A DNA stretch of 44,059 nucleotides from Sphingomonadales bacterium (GTDB taxonomy: Bacteria > Bacteroidota > Bacteroidia > UBA7662), in assembly GCA_016872215.1 (NCBI GenBank), contig VHAX01000017.1:1-44059 (forward strand). The letters run 5' to 3'. A program made the position numbers and the translations under genes. A model generated the notes under the pieces. That model did no database searches. It was not told the origin of the DNA and saw only the letters and a program-made list of their open reading frames with translations. Positions within the stretch are counted from its first letter, which is position 1; each line of letters opens with the position of its first letter. This document shows positions 25,867 through 32,584 of this stretch, piece by piece.

Positions 25867-26402
25867 GTCGGTTGCGTGGGTTCTGCGTCTCTCCGGGTGG
25901 ATGCGGGTTGACCAAGATTTCTGGTGTGATGGTGACCCTGTAGTCCTGCACCCGTTTTTTCCCGTTCCCATGCCGCCCGGCGGAAGGTCCACCACAACAG
26001 GGGGATGAAAATGGGGAGCAGGTACATCAGTTTTTTCAGTTCTCCAAACAGCAGCAACAGCATCGAAAGCATGATGAAGACGATGAAGAGCAGTCGGCGG
26101 TTCGACTGCTGGGCCTCCTGTCGTAGGACCTGACGGCGAAATCGCAGTGCAGCACGGTGTTGGCGTTGTCCATCTTCGCGGGCAGAATTTAAGGCATCCC
26201 CAATCACACCCGCAAATGAAACTTCTGATGAACCTGCGGTTAAATCGGCATATTCACCCAGATCGCCCTCTTCAGCGCCACGGGTGCGCCGTAGGTTGTT
26301 GCTGCCGTGTCTCAGCGCCTGTTCTTCAGCTTCTGGCCGGTAGTATAGAGGCCGGTAGGTAAACTGCCTGTTCTTTGCGGTGCGGAAAAAGGAAAAAATC
26401 AC
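25863..26402 (-). CDS. Small membrane protein encoded upstream of mutL
   Basis: About 179 residues, function unknown. The N-terminus (FSFFRTAKNRQFTYRPLYYRPE) matches a basic, aromatic-rich motif shared by small Bacteroidetes proteins encoded next to mutL, some of which databases misname as a riboflavin synthase subunit. A charged Gln/Arg-rich segment (~70-100) is followed by two hydrophobic helices (LLFIVFIMLSMLLLLF and MYLLPIFIPLLWWTF) and a polar tail. I prefer the GTG at 26402: a TATTTTTG box ends three bases before it, and a TTG at 26408 would lie inside that box. The stop overlaps the mutL start (ATGA). Confidence 0.7.
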   Translation of the reverse strand: MIFSFFRTAKNRQFTYRPLYYRPEAEEQALRHGSNNLRRTRGAEEGDLGEYADLTAGSSEVSFAGVIGDALNSAREDGQRQHRAALRFRRQVLRQEAQQSNRRLLFIVFIMLSMLLLLFGELKKLMYLLPIFIPLLWWTFRRAAWEREKTGAGLQGHHHTRNLGQPASTRRDAEPTQPT

Positions 26403-26405
26403 CCC

Positions 26406-26413
26406 CAAAAATA
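26406..26413 (-). promoter_or_regulatory. -7 box of the mutL-rhomboid operon
   Basis: TATTTTTG on the minus strand, three nt upstream of the GTG at 26402. This predicts a leaderless transcript for the five-gene run down to the EEP gene. Confidence 0.5.
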
Positions 26414-26457
26414 CGCAGTCTCGGCGGCAATAAACAGGCGTTCAGGCTGTTTGTCCG

Positions 26458-26465
26458 TATATTTG
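26458..26465 (+). promoter_or_regulatory. -7 box of the carboxypeptidase-regulatory-like gene
   Basis: TATATTTG matches TAnnTTTG; four bases (AAGC) separate it from the ATG at 26470, the same gap as for padR. Confidence 0.55.
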
Positions 26466-26469
26466 AAGC

Positions 26470-27156
26470 ATGGGCCGAATTTTTTGTCTGTTGCTGTTGG
26501 TTATGAGAATGACGCCTGCCCTTTGGGCGCAGGAGCAGCAGCCGGTCGAGCGGAAAGCGGTGCAGCTGTCGGGACTCACACTATCCGACGACAGCCTCGA
26601 CTTGATTCCCTACGTAACCGTACTCGTTAAGAACCGCTACAAAGGCACCATTTCGGATGGTCGGGGGTTTTTTTCGCTGGTGGTGCTGGAGGGCGATTCG
26701 CTGCAGTTCAGCTCGGTGGGTTTTCGCGTGTATCCGCTGCTCGTTACGGCGGCCATGGTGAAGGACCCCCTGTTTTCGGTGCTCATCCCCATGGAACGCG
26801 ATACCCTAAGGCTACCCGAGGCCATCATCTATCCGTGGCCCTCACGAGAGGCGTTTCGTCAAGAGTTTATGGCCCTGCAACTCAAAGACGACGCCCAGAC
26901 CATCGCGACCCGCAATCTGGAGGCCGATCTTATGCGGCAGTTGGCCGGAGCCATGAACATGGACGCCTCCGAGAATCAGAAGTTGTATATGCAACGGGTC
27001 ATCGCCCAGACCTACTATGCGGGGGGACAACAAGCATTTTTTCCGTCGGGGTCCGGTATGAATGGGGTTCCGATTCCCAATTCGCTGATGAACCCCCTTG
27101 CGTGGGCCGAATTCATCAAAGCCATCCGCCGCGGCGATTTCAAACGAAAAGAGTAG
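26470..27156 (+). CDS. Secreted protein with carboxypeptidase-regulatory-like domain
   Basis: A 228-residue exported protein. The signal peptide (MGRIFCLLLLVMRMTPALWAQ) is followed by a domain of the CarboxypepD_reg-like type (~30-115): LIPYVTVLVKNRYKGTISDG then GFFSLVVLEGDSLQFSSVGF. That is the usual plug-like beta sandwich found at the front of TonB-dependent and other surface proteins. The rest (~120-228) is helical, rich in Met/Gln and has no recognised domain. Similar stand-alone proteins are widespread in Bacteroidetes with unknown role. It converges with the hydrolase gene with a single base between the two stop codons. Confidence 0.8.
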   Translation: MGRIFCLLLLVMRMTPALWAQEQQPVERKAVQLSGLTLSDDSLDLIPYVTVLVKNRYKGTISDGRGFFSLVVLEGDSLQFSSVGFRVYPLLVTAAMVKDPLFSVLIPMERDTLRLPEAIIYPWPSREAFRQEFMALQLKDDAQTIATRNLEADLMRQLAGAMNMDASENQKLYMQRVIAQTYYAGGQQAFFPSGSGMNGVPIPNSLMNPLAWAEFIKAIRRGDFKRKE

Positions 27157-27157
27157 C

Positions 27158-28321
27158 TTACTGCTTCAGGATTTTTCGGGTGAATCGGCAGCCGGGCGTT
27201 TGAATATGGAGGAGGTAGCAGCCGGGCGATAAATAGGATAAATCCTGCCGCGATAATTCTGTGCCCGTCCATAACATTCGTCCACCTAAATCGCACAGAC
27301 TATAGATCGATCCTTCCACAGCCTGATCCACTGCGATTGTGCTGTTGAAGGGGTTGGGGTACACCATCGGTCGCGGACGGGTTAAGCCTATTTCATCCAC
27401 AGAGGTGGCACAAGCTATGGAGCGACTTTGCCGGAAGGTGATGCCCGAATGCGACAACAAAGAGTCCTGGAAGCGCTCCCCCTGTGAACAATCATTTTTC
27501 AGGAAGCGCGCAAGCCAGGCCGATAAGAAGAGGGAGACGGTCGACTGCTGTTGGGCACGGGTGATTGTGGGTGTTGGGGTACAAGTCGATTCGCCGAAGC
27601 TACAGTTAAGGTTGTTGTTCGCGAAAAAGCAGTGGCCGCCCCCGTTAATACTGATTTGCGTTTTATGCGTGGCTGCTGTTGCGTTGTACATGAGATCCTG
27701 ATGCTGAGCGGGCGGGGTCACGCAGTCATTTGCACCACTAAACAACAGCGTAGGTACTGTTACCTGTGGGGCGACGGCGATCGAAGATGGGGTCGTGTTG
27801 GCCGCAGCGAAGGTCACCATAGCTGTGATATTACTGTTGCCGGCTGCGCCTAAAAAGGAGGATCCCCCGCCCATGGAGTGACCCATGATGGCCGAGGTAG
27901 CTGCCACATTGGCTGCCGGTACCCGGGGTGCGGCCTCACCCGCCTGAATGGCCGTCACCAAAAATGCCAGATCGCCACCGAAGTTGGCATGTATCGGCGA
28001 AAAACTTCCTTCAGTAGTGGGAAAAGCCACGATATAGCCCTGAGGCACGAGGTCGGTCCACACATTCTGGTAGGCGCTCCAAACCATCACAAATCCGTGG
28101 CCATACACTATGAGGGGGTACGCCCCGGCTTGTATGGGTGCGTTTTGTCCGGAGCTGCTTGCCGGGTAATAGACCTCGGCGGTCACCTGTCGGTTGCCCC
28201 GCGCGGGGTCGCTGAGTGTAATTGCAGTTTGTCCAATGTTTTGGGCGTGAAGGATCTGGAGACCGAACAGGCCGTGGCCGAAGGCCATAATAAATAATAG
28301 AGAAAGCAGGCGGCGCGGCAT
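27158..28321 (-). CDS. Secreted alpha/beta hydrolase (chlorophyllase/polyester-hydrolase-like) with T9SS sorting domain
   Basis: A 387-residue exported esterase candidate. The signal peptide ends at ~HAQN (28). The catalytic triad is readable: Ser149 in GHSMGGGSS, Asp199 in SGANDCVTPP and His230 in NGGGHCFF, with an oxyanion-type YGHGF at ~73-77. Paired cysteines near Asp199, His230 and ~240-247 may form disulfides. The domain resembles chlorophyllase/cutinase-like and dienelactone-hydrolase-type enzymes. Residues ~318-387 (VYPNPFNSTIAV to the end, KILKQ) are a type A T9SS C-terminal sorting domain, so the enzyme should be secreted or anchored outside the outer membrane. Characterised Bacteroidetes polyester hydrolases share this two-part layout; the actual substrate is unknown. 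Confidence 0.88.
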   Translation of the reverse strand: MPRRLLSLLFIMAFGHGLFGLQILHAQNIGQTAITLSDPARGNRQVTAEVYYPASSSGQNAPIQAGAYPLIVYGHGFVMVWSAYQNVWTDLVPQGYIVAFPTTEGSFSPIHANFGGDLAFLVTAIQAGEAAPRVPAANVAATSAIMGHSMGGGSSFLGAAGNSNITAMVTFAAANTTPSSIAVAPQVTVPTLLFSGANDCVTPPAQHQDLMYNATAATHKTQISINGGGHCFFANNNLNCSFGESTCTPTPTITRAQQQSTVSLFLSAWLARFLKNDCSQGERFQDSLLSHSGITFRQSRSIACATSVDEIGLTRPRPMVYPNPFNSTIAVDQAVEGSIYSLCDLGGRMLWTGTELSRQDLSYLSPGCYLLHIQTPGCRFTRKILKQ

Positions 28322-28341
28322 AAATCAACTATTGGTTCCTG

Positions 28342-28349
28342 CAAATATA
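28342..28349 (-). promoter_or_regulatory. -7 box of the T9SS hydrolase
   Basis: TATATTTG on the minus strand, 20 nt before the hydrolase ATG at 28321. Confidence 0.5.
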
Positions 28350-28374
28350 GGACCCAGAGTGACGAGCACCTCGA

Positions 28375-28737
28375 CTACAACCAGCGTACGAGGTTGAACT
28401 CGTTGCGGTAGGCCATCAGCGGATGACGGGGTGTGAGGCGGAAGCCGTAGTCGAATACCCCGCTGCACTTCATTTGCACATGCAAGTCGTAGAGTACCCT
28501 ACTGCCGTCACGTTTGGTAGGGGCAATTTCCACGCGGTCCACCACCACCTGGTACTCGTCGTTGTCGCCCTGCTTTTCGCTCACCACCAGTTCAATGGCT
28601 GGTTAGTTCCATGACCACCACAGGTTCTGCGCCAGTTCTTGCAGGGGATGCAGGGCCGCCCGCACCTCGGAACGCACAAGAATTCTCTTCCAGTTTGGAT
28701 CGTTTTGTTTGGATTGCATACCTAAATGCGGATTCAT
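28375..28737 (-). pseudogene. Deletion scar of an alpha-glucan (glycogen) phosphorylase gene
   Basis: From the ATG at 28737 the frame reads 44 residues ending NWKRILVRSEV, then LHPLQELAQNLWWSWN, which is the start of the DUF3417 domain of alpha-glucan phosphorylases. A TAA follows at 28605-28603. In the same frame the next 75 codons (PAIELVVSEKQG to VFDYGFRLTPRHPLMAYR, then NEFNLVRWL and stop) match the extreme C-terminus of the same enzyme (usual pattern FRIxPxxPxLxHRxDFxLVxW). About 1300 internal residues are absent. The gene has lost everything between its first ~44 and last ~75 codons, with a stop at the junction, so no enzyme is made. A misassembly in a draft genome is the alternative. 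Confidence 0.8.
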
Positions 28738-28782
28738 TCTGTCTGTGCCAAAAAATATTAAAAAAATTTACTGCTGTCGGGT

Positions 28783-29388
28783 TTATGGGTTTTGCATGCC
28801 CCGATTGAAGCAGGCACGGCAGCGGGGTTCGTAGCTCTCCTTTTCCCCGAGCATCAGCTGGTTGTCGTCGGGCACGATTCGGAAGGAGTGACTGGCAGGG
28901 CCGCCGCACTCCATGCACACGGGATGCAATTTGGTAACCTGCTCGGCCACGGCCATGAGGGCAGGCATGGGCCCAAACGGCACGCCCAGGTAGTCCATGT
29001 CGAGCCCAGCCACCACCACCCTTATGCCGCGGGCCGATAATTTGCGTGCCACATCCACGATCCCTTCATCGAAAAACTGTGCTTCGTCGATACCCACTAC
29101 GTCGATACCCACTACGTCGATGTCCACCACGTCGGTGGTTCCCACCTGCTCGAGCACTTCAGAGGAATGGGCCACGGGCCTCGCCTCGATCCGACTCTGG
29201 TCGTGCGACACAATATCTTCACTGTGGTAGCGGGTGTCGACCCTGGGTTTGAACAGGGTGATGTGCAGCCGGGCTATGCGTGCCCTTTTCAACCGTCTGA
29301 TGAGTTCCTCGGTCTTGCCCGAAAACATGGCTCCGCAGATAACTTCTATCGACCCACTCTCGGGGTGTGCATTTCGGTTTCCCGTCAT
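28783..29388 (-). CDS. tdk: Thymidine kinase, zinc-binding type II
   Basis: Phosphorylates thymidine to dTMP in the salvage pathway. Motifs: Walker A GAMFSGKTEEL (~19-29), Walker B-like GIDEAQFFDEG (~106), a VVVAGLDMDYLGVPFG lasso region and two zinc-knuckle pairs (CMECGG and CRAC). Just before DEAQ the sequence stutters (DVVDIDVVGIDVVGID) because of 15-bp tandem repeats that add about ten residues to a conserved beta strand/loop. The family normally has a single copy, so folding could be affected. The ATG at 29388 was chosen over one 48 nt upstream for a normal-length N-terminus. Confidence 0.94.
   Translation of the reverse strand: MTGNRNAHPESGSIEVICGAMFSGKTEELIRRLKRARIARLHITLFKPRVDTRYHSEDIVSHDQSRIEARPVAHSSEVLEQVGTTDVVDIDVVGIDVVGIDEAQFFDEGIVDVARKLSARGIRVVVAGLDMDYLGVPFGPMPALMAVAEQVTKLHPVCMECGGPASHSFRIVPDDNQLMLGEKESYEPRCRACFNRGMQNP
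29086..29130. repeat. Three 15-bp tandem repeats inside tdk
   Basis: The unit GTCGATACCCACTAC occurs at 29086-29100 and 29101-29115 identically, and at 29116-29130 with two substitutions. On the coding strand it encodes the pentapeptide VVGID (VVDID in the diverged copy), immediately N-terminal to the catalytic DEAQF segment. Confidence 0.92.
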
Positions 29389-29464
29389 TTTTTCTGTGTT
29401 TTTCCGGCGAATTTTTCCTGTTTCCAGATTGCACAATATTAACCGCTACTGCGTTATTTTGTGC

Positions 29465-30898
29465 ATGAACCAGACCCAACCTTCTTCTGAATTTTTGTGG
29501 GATGCCTCCCTCCGCCAGGCTTTGTCGGCCCTGCGCGATTGCCTGGAGGAAGCCCGCCGCCACAACCAACCCATCGACCTCCTCGACCGAGATGTGCTGC
29601 TCGATGACCTCCGCGCCTGCTACCGGATCATTTCGGCCTGGCCCACCGCCGCCTTGCCTGAGGCCCCGGCCTTCGAACACAATTCTCCTGCCGAACCCGC
29701 CGCTCCTCTTTCCCTCCCACACCCGGATGTTGAGACAGGTGATTCGCCCGAGGATATTACTTCCACTGCGGATGAGGATTTGACTGGTGTTGATGATGCG
29801 CCCGAGGGTGATTCTTCCGCGGCGGATGAGGATTTATTGGTGCCTGCCGAGACTCCCGATGTTGATCCAACTCTTGAGGAGAATGATTCTTCCGCTAATG
29901 CTCTTTCCTCTGACTCTTCTAACGAAGACCCGTTGAGCGAACCGGCTCAGCCGCAGATTGAGTGGATTGTGGGCGATCCGCCAACCGGGGAAAACGAAAC
30001 AGATGCCGATCAGCCTGTGCATCAGCCGGAAGACGATGAAAGAGATGAGCCTGGGATTATTCAAAAGGAGGAAGACTCCAATGAAGGTGTGCTTTTTGGT
30101 AAGCGGCCAGAGGATGAATGCACGGCGGATGAGGCAAAAGGGCATAGGCTGTCAACCGGTGAAGTACACACGGGAGATTCATCGGAGGGAGATATTTACT
30201 CAGAAGAAATATGGGTCGAAGAAGCCACAGTTGACGAAATAAGGGTTGATTCTGTACCTGTGGATGCCTTACCAATGGATGAAATACCTGATGATGAAAC
30301 ACTGGCAGATGCAATAAGCGAGAATGAGTTGACTTCAGAAGAAACTCCAGCGAAAGCGGGGGGTGAAGACCTTAACTTCGCTCCCGCGGCGGAAGGCACC
30401 CAATCCAACCAGACGTCTTTTGAGAGAACCCGGCGGACCGAATTGTATGCCCCTTCCCTGTTTGAATTGTCGAATGAACCGCCCTACGGTCACCCCCAAC
30501 AGGAGCCAGCGAGCCCACCCACCGAGGCGGCCACAGGTTTGTCGGTCGACCCCCCGCCGGGCGAATCCAATGCCGGCGTGGAAGCATCGCGCATCGAGCG
30601 TCTGATCCATTCGGGCAAGGGAGGAGCGGCCCGACTGGCCGATGCTCGTCGAATCCCCATATCTGACATCAAAAAGGGGCTTGGACTGAACGAGAAGTTT
30701 CTACTCATGCGAAGCTTTTTCAGCAACGATGCGATGCGCTTTACGGCGGATCTCGACCGCCTCAACCGTGCCGCCTCGTTAATCGAGGCCGAGAAACTCT
30801 TGTTTGAGACCCTCTTGCCAGGTCGCAACTGGGATGCCGATTCCGAGGCTGACCTCACCCTACTGTTGATTGTGTACCGGAGGTTTTGTAGTCGCTGA
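29465..30898 (+). CDS. Conserved Bacteroidetes protein with long acidic disordered middle
   Basis: A 477-residue protein of unknown function. Residues ~1-55 are a helical N-domain (LWDASLRQALSALRDCLEEA). Residues ~60-350 are acidic, Asp/Glu/Ser/Pro-rich and internally repetitive (for example SSAADEDL, VDEIRVDSVPVDALPMDEIPDDE), and are almost certainly disordered. The C-terminal ~100 residues are conserved in many Bacteroidetes hypotheticals: IPISDIKKGLGLNEKFLLMRSFF, then LDRLNRAASLIEAEKLL and a terminal aromatic RRFC. The ATG at 29465 is chosen because the family-like helical N-domain begins there and a TATTTTG box ends three nt before it; longer in-frame starts run into the tdk region. It is divergent from tdk. 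Confidence 0.75.
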   Translation: MNQTQPSSEFLWDASLRQALSALRDCLEEARRHNQPIDLLDRDVLLDDLRACYRIISAWPTAALPEAPAFEHNSPAEPAAPLSLPHPDVETGDSPEDITSTADEDLTGVDDAPEGDSSAADEDLLVPAETPDVDPTLEENDSSANALSSDSSNEDPLSEPAQPQIEWIVGDPPTGENETDADQPVHQPEDDERDEPGIIQKEEDSNEGVLFGKRPEDECTADEAKGHRLSTGEVHTGDSSEGDIYSEEIWVEEATVDEIRVDSVPVDALPMDEIPDDETLADAISENELTSEETPAKAGGEDLNFAPAAEGTQSNQTSFERTRRTELYAPSLFELSNEPPYGHPQQEPASPPTEAATGLSVDPPPGESNAGVEASRIERLIHSGKGGAARLADARRIPISDIKKGLGLNEKFLLMRSFFSNDAMRFTADLDRLNRAASLIEAEKLLFETLLPGRNWDADSEADLTLLLIVYRRFCSR

Positions 30899-31015
30899 GT
30901 CTAAGCATGCTCGACGGGCTGCGATTGATTAATTTCAACTAGATGGCTTCCCGTGAGCCTGAACATAATGTTCTCCAAAAAAAATGGGAAAGCCTGTAAG
31001 AAAAATCCGAGTCCT
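30899..31015. other. Intergenic, no feature seen
   Basis: A short stretch between the acidic protein and the converging esterase pseudogene. I see no gene, clear promoter or terminator in it. Confidence 0.3.
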
Positions 31016-31744
31016 CTACAAATCTTTCAGAATCCAGGGCATCATGGCCTTCCAGGTAAGCAAGTCGTGCGTCCATTCCGGACCCTATTTGCTCAGCAGG
31101 TGGGGGATCGCCTTCGACTCCATCACATCACCAAACATACGCGAGGCGTTGGGGTCCTCGTACGCACCGCTTCCAGTGGCCAGCACGATTTTGCCCGCAC
31201 GAATGCGCTCCAGAGTGGTGTGGTCGTGCATATGGGGTACATAATGCGAGGGCGAATTCAAATACACCAGATCGTCATCGTAGCCCTTCATATATTCCAT
31301 GAGGTTATACACCCAGCTGAATGCAATAGCCCCCTGCAGCAGATCGCGGGGCGTTTCAGGAACAGGTTCATTGCGTGCAGGGCACCGAAAGAGGCTCCGC
31401 AGGGGTATATGGAGGTTTCGTCGGAGCAATGCCTGTGGATGAAGGGTATCACTTCGTCGAACACATAGCGGTCCCACTCCTCATGGCGGCGTGCGCGCAG
31501 GGCATAGGGCATATCCAGACCCGGCCAGCTTTCACGGTTGATGCTGTCGATGCTCATCACCTTCACCTTGCCCCCATCGATAAACGATCGGACCGATTCT
31601 AGGAGTCCGAACCGCTCAATATTCCAGATAATCTGCTGTAGCTGTGGGGATGAGTAGGAGTACCGGGCCGTAGTGGCAGAAGAGCGACAAAGGCATTTCT
31701 TTGTTCAGGTTGGGACTGTACCAGTGGTGAATTTCGCAGTGCAT
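31016..31744 (-). pseudogene. Esterase (alpha/beta hydrolase, PF00756-type) broken by two frameshifts and a nonsense codon
   Basis: Reading from ATG 31744 gives MHCEIHHWYSPNLNKEMPL, an esterase-family N-terminus, up to a TGA at about 31617. One base later the frame continues as ERFGLLESVRSFIDGG, VKVMSIDSINRESWPG and the nucleophile elbow GASFGALHA. A second shift near 31350 moves to the frame of VYNLMEYMKGYDDDLVY, SPSHYVPHMHD and RIRAGKIVLATGSGAYEDP. After IPHLLSK there is an in-frame TAG where homologues have Trp, then GPEWTHDLLTW with the catalytic His, ending ILKDL and stop. All parts of one gene are present in order, so this is a recent pseudogene or a region of sequencing error. Confidence 0.85.
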
Positions 31745-31949
31745 AAAGCTGACAAATGATAAAAAAGGGAATGTAGGCGAAAATGCCAGATGGCCGAGCC
31801 AACTGGCCGAAAAAAAACTTTATAAAAAATAATACAGGTCGGGGGTGCATCTAAAAAAAATCACCCTACTTTCACCCCGTTATTATTTCATTCAAAAATC
31901 CGGAGGTCCTATAGAAAGAATCGCTACCTGAACCTAACCCCCTTTTCTT
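31745..31949. other. AT-rich intergenic region before the sigma factor
   Basis: Contains A/T runs and no gene. No exact TAnnTTTG box for the sigma-factor gene was found; the promoter could be of another class. Confidence 0.3.
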
Positions 31950-32534
31950 ATGAAAACCACCATGGTCAGTGTAAGCGATCAGGAGCTCATCAGCCGCTAC
32001 CTGCGCGGCGATAAGAGTGCTTTTGAAACTTTGGTAATGCGGCACAAAAGCCGCATCTTCTCCTATGTGCAGCAGATGGTGCGCGATCGGGAATTGGCCA
32101 ACGACATCTTCCAGTCGGTCTTTCTCAAAGCCCTCGAAACCCTCAACGGGGGTCGCTATCAGGAGGAGGGCAAATTTCTGCCGTGGCTCATGCGCATTGC
32201 GCATAACCAGTGCATCGACCATTTCCGGCGCGACAAGCGGATGCCGATGCTGAACTCGACCGACGAGCGCGATGTGTTTGAATACCTCGACCTGCGCGAA
32301 GAAAATGCCCAGGATCGGATCATGCGCCGCCAGACCCATGAAACCATGCGCAAAATGGTGGCTCACCTGCCCGAGGAGCAGCGGGAGGTACTGGTGATGC
32401 GCATCTATGGTGATCTTTCCTTCCGCGAAATCGCTGATGCCACGGGGGTCAGCATCAACACCGCCCTCGGCCGTATGCGCTACGCTCTTGCCAATCTGCG
32501 GCGGATGATGCACAAACACAAGTTGAGTTTGTAG
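31950..32534 (+). CDS. ECF-type RNA polymerase sigma factor
   Basis: A 194-residue sigma-70 family factor with only regions 2 and 4. Region 2 spans ~12-85 (YLRGDKSAFETLVMRHKSRI, then RELANDIFQSVFLKALETL and FLPWLMRIAHNQCIDHFRRDKR). Region 4 spans ~130-190 (LPEEQREVLVMRIYGDLSFREIADATGVSINTALGRM). The acidic linker lies between. Such factors direct polymerase to a small regulon and are usually held by an anti-sigma factor. No anti-sigma gene is adjacent: the next gene is the B12-dependent mutase, which has its own -7 box, so the signal is not evident from context. Confidence 0.94.
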   Translation: MKTTMVSVSDQELISRYLRGDKSAFETLVMRHKSRIFSYVQQMVRDRELANDIFQSVFLKALETLNGGRYQEEGKFLPWLMRIAHNQCIDHFRRDKRMPMLNSTDERDVFEYLDLREENAQDRIMRRQTHETMRKMVAHLPEEQREVLVMRIYGDLSFREIADATGVSINTALGRMRYALANLRRMMHKHKLSL

Positions 32535-32538
32535 TTGC

Positions 32539-32554
32539 GGCGGTGCGGGCCGCC
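32539..32554 (+). terminator. GC-rich hairpin after the sigma-factor gene
   Basis: GGCGG pairs with CCGCC around a six-base loop, five nt past the sigma-factor stop codon. No T tract follows directly, so it may stabilise the 3' end rather than act as a classical terminator. Confidence 0.35.
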
Positions 32555-32562
32555 ACTGTCCG

Positions 32563-32570
32563 TATTTTTG
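32563..32570 (+). promoter_or_regulatory. -7 box of the mutase gene
   Basis: TATTTTTG matches TAnnTTTG and lies 14 nt upstream of the ATG at 32585. Confidence 0.5.
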
Positions 32571-32584
32571 CGTTTTGAAGAACC

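Noticed and set aside
25867-25995. N-terminal extension of MutL
   Set aside because: The frame is open, but the 43 extra residues have no similarity to MutL, lie inside the upstream gene, and the ATGA overlap gives a conventional start at 25866.
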